Below are positions 6,870-8,264 of a DNA stretch of 8,264 bases, piece after piece (the stretch's first letter is position 1; each line of letters opens with the position of its first letter). The stretch covers positions 1-8,264 of the forward strand of contig CAKZLA010000201.1 in NCBI GenBank assembly GCA_937124525.1, written 5' to 3'. A program made the position numbers and the translations under genes. The notes under the pieces were generated by a model. The model saw only the letters and a program-made list of their open reading frames with translations. It made no database searches and had not been told where the DNA came from. The DNA is from an uncultured Desulfobacterium sp. (lineage in GTDB: Bacteria; Desulfobacterota; Desulfobacteria; Desulfobacterales; Desulfobacteraceae).

Positions 6870-8207
6870 TCAACCTTTAATCATGTCCGCAATCTGAAAG
6901 GCAACCTCAAGACTCTGTTCGGCATTCAAACGGGGATCGCAGGAGGTATTATAACGGCGATGGAGTTCTTCATCTGCTATATTTCTGGCACCGCCAATGC
7001 ATTCGGTTACATTGTCCCCTGTCATCTCCAGATGAATCCCCCCGGGGATGGTTCCCTCGGCCCAGTGGATTTCAAAAAATCGGGAAATTTCTGATAGAAT
7101 ATCATTGTAATTCCGGGTCTTATGACCGGATTCAGCCGTATATGTATTGGCATGCATGGGGTCACAGCTCCAGACAATATTAAAGCCTTCCTTTTTGCTC
7201 TCCCGTAACAGAGGGGGCAACACTTTCTCAATATTATCCATTCCCAGCCTGGCAATCAGGGTCAAGCGTCCTGCCTCATTTTCAGGATTCAGTGCTTCAA
7301 TGAGCCGTTTAACATCATCAATTTCACTGGTGGGGCCGATTTTAATACCAATGGGGTTGAGTACGCCCCTTAAAAATTCCACATGGGCGCCGTCCACTTG
7401 CCGGGTTCTTTCCCCGATCCACAACATGTGGGCCGAGCAATCATACCAGCCCCCTGAGGTGGAGTCCACACGGGTCATGGCCTCTTCATATCCCAGGAGC
7501 AGGGCTTCATGGGAGGTGAAAAACTGGGTTTGATTGAGCTGGGGGATATCTGTGGGAACCCCAATGGTGTTCATAAAATGAATGGCCTGGTCAATCTGTT
7601 TGGCCAGACGGTCATAGGAGCGCCCCATGGGGGACTGGACCACAAACTCATGGTTCCAGGCCTGGACCCGTTTCAATGCCGCATAACCGCCCCGGGTAAA
7701 GGCCCGCAGCAGATTCAAGGTGGAGGCCGCCAGATAATAGCCTTTGAGCATAAATTTAGGGTTGGGCTTTCTGCCCTCTTTGGTGGGATCAAGGGTGTTG
7801 ACCATATCCCCCCGGTAGGATGCAATTTCAACCCCATCCACCACTTCCGTATCCGACGAACGGGGTTTGGCAAACTGGCCTGCAATGCGGCCCACCTTGA
7901 TAACAGGTTTTTCTCCGGCATAGGTGAGCACAACGGCCATCTGTAGCAGCACCTTCAAAGTTTCTCGTATGTTGGTGGCATTGACCTTGGAAAAATCTTC
8001 GGAACAATCTCCCCCCTGGAGAAGAAAGGCATCCCCTGTTACGGCCTTGGCCAATTCCGCTTTCAGTGCACGTATTTCACCGGCAAAAACCAGTGGCGGA
8101 TATTTGGACAACTGGTCCTCGACCGCGTTCAGTGCGGGGGTATCCAGATAATCCGGCATCTGGATCCTGGGTTTGTTACGCCAGTCCGTCTTTTGCCAAT
8201 CTCGCAT
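6870..8207 (-). CDS. aroG: 3-deoxy-7-phosphoheptulonate (DAHP) synthase, type II
   Basis: The enzyme condenses phosphoenolpyruvate and erythrose 4-phosphate to DAHP, the first step of the shikimate pathway to aromatic amino acids, in the cytoplasm. The 445 residues match the type II family end to end: WRNKPRIQMP near the start, PPLVFAGEIRALK, FLLQGGDC, VGRIAGQFAKPRS, WIGERTR, SCDPMHANT, GGIHLEMTG and TSCDPRLN. By alignment from memory with M. tuberculosis AroG, the metal ligands are C68, H342, E384 and D414, and the PEP-binding residues are R107, R257, K279 and R310; all are present. The metal Cys lies about 19 residues nearer the N-terminus than in the mycobacterial enzyme, so the regulatory N-terminal extension looks shorter. 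I chose the ATG at 8207, which has CGGAG seven bases upstream. A TTG at 8249 would add 14 residues but lacks such support. No shikimate genes adjoin it. The symbol follows the mycobacterial homologue. Confidence 0.95.
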   Translation of the reverse strand: MRDWQKTDWRNKPRIQMPDYLDTPALNAVEDQLSKYPPLVFAGEIRALKAELAKAVTGDAFLLQGGDCSEDFSKVNATNIRETLKVLLQMAVVLTYAGEKPVIKVGRIAGQFAKPRSSDTEVVDGVEIASYRGDMVNTLDPTKEGRKPNPKFMLKGYYLAASTLNLLRAFTRGGYAALKRVQAWNHEFVVQSPMGRSYDRLAKQIDQAIHFMNTIGVPTDIPQLNQTQFFTSHEALLLGYEEAMTRVDSTSGGWYDCSAHMLWIGERTRQVDGAHVEFLRGVLNPIGIKIGPTSEIDDVKRLIEALNPENEAGRLTLIARLGMDNIEKVLPPLLRESKKEGFNIVWSCDPMHANTYTAESGHKTRNYNDILSEISRFFEIHWAEGTIPGGIHLEMTGDNVTECIGGARNIADEELHRRYNTSCDPRLNAEQSLEVAFQIADMIKG

Positions 8208-8214
8208 CGATTTT

Positions 8215-8219
8215 CTCCG
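8215..8219 (-). promoter_or_regulatory. Ribosome binding site deciding the DAHP synthase start
   Basis: CGGAG lies seven bases before the ATG at 8207, and the family-typical start (DWxxxDWRxKP) follows at once. This favours the ATG over the upstream TTG at 8249. Confidence 0.65.
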
Positions 8220-8264
8220 TAGATCGAAAGTTGAAAGGTTTCTATACAAAACCCTGTCGCAACT

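Noticed and set aside
8241..8246. TATAGA as a -10 box upstream of the DAHP synthase gene
   Set aside because: A -35 box at normal spacing would lie beyond the window edge, and the only TTGCGA nearby is 10 bases away, too close. It cannot be supported.
8208..8249. TTG start adding 14 residues to the DAHP synthase
   Set aside because: It is a weak start codon without a ribosome binding site. The ATG at 8207 has CGGAG at good spacing and begins the conserved N-terminal segment.

Overview
The window holds five genes, all on the minus strand, so transcription runs from high to low coordinates. In that order they are a type II (plant/mycobacterial-type) DAHP synthase (6870-8207), a large hybrid chemotaxis kinase CheA (3248-6754), a methyl-accepting chemotaxis receptor (1148-3232), a CheW adaptor (669-1115), and the first 224 residues of a CheB methylesterase (1-672) that runs off the left edge. 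Nearly all bases are coding. The only gaps are 115 bp between the DAHP synthase and cheA, 57 bp upstream of the DAHP synthase, and short spacers inside the che cluster. I see no RNA genes, insertion sequences, integrase or CRISPR.

The four che genes look like one transcription unit. cheA and the receptor gene are 15 bp apart, the receptor and cheW 32 bp, and cheW and cheB overlap by 4 bp (ATGA). Together they encode a nearly complete signalling core: a membrane receptor with a periplasmic dCache-like sensor, an adaptor, a kinase with its own receiver domain, and the adaptation esterase. CheR, CheY and any output protein are not in the window and may lie beyond the left edge. The kinase is organised Hpt / long acidic linker with a P2-like domain / dimerisation / ATPase / CheW / CheW / receiver. 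Fused receivers of this kind are known from Frz- and Wsp-like systems, so the output need not be a flagellar motor. The DAHP synthase catalyses the first shikimate-pathway step and has no obvious link to chemotaxis.

The organism looks like a member of the Desulfobacterota (former Deltaproteobacteria), perhaps a sulfate reducer. I infer this from the style of the CheA and receptor sequences, the moderate GC content and the type II DAHP synthase. It is recollection of family resemblance, not a search result.

This is mostly an ordinary chemotaxis locus. The points most worth a second look are all in cheA: a run of eight C in the linker after the Hpt domain, where gain or loss of one base would leave little more than Hpt; an in-phase A AAA AAG slippery heptamer just before the dimerisation domain, followed by a predicted hairpin and a stop in the -1 frame four codons on; and a Cys-containing insertion with paired DRR motifs inside the first CheW domain.
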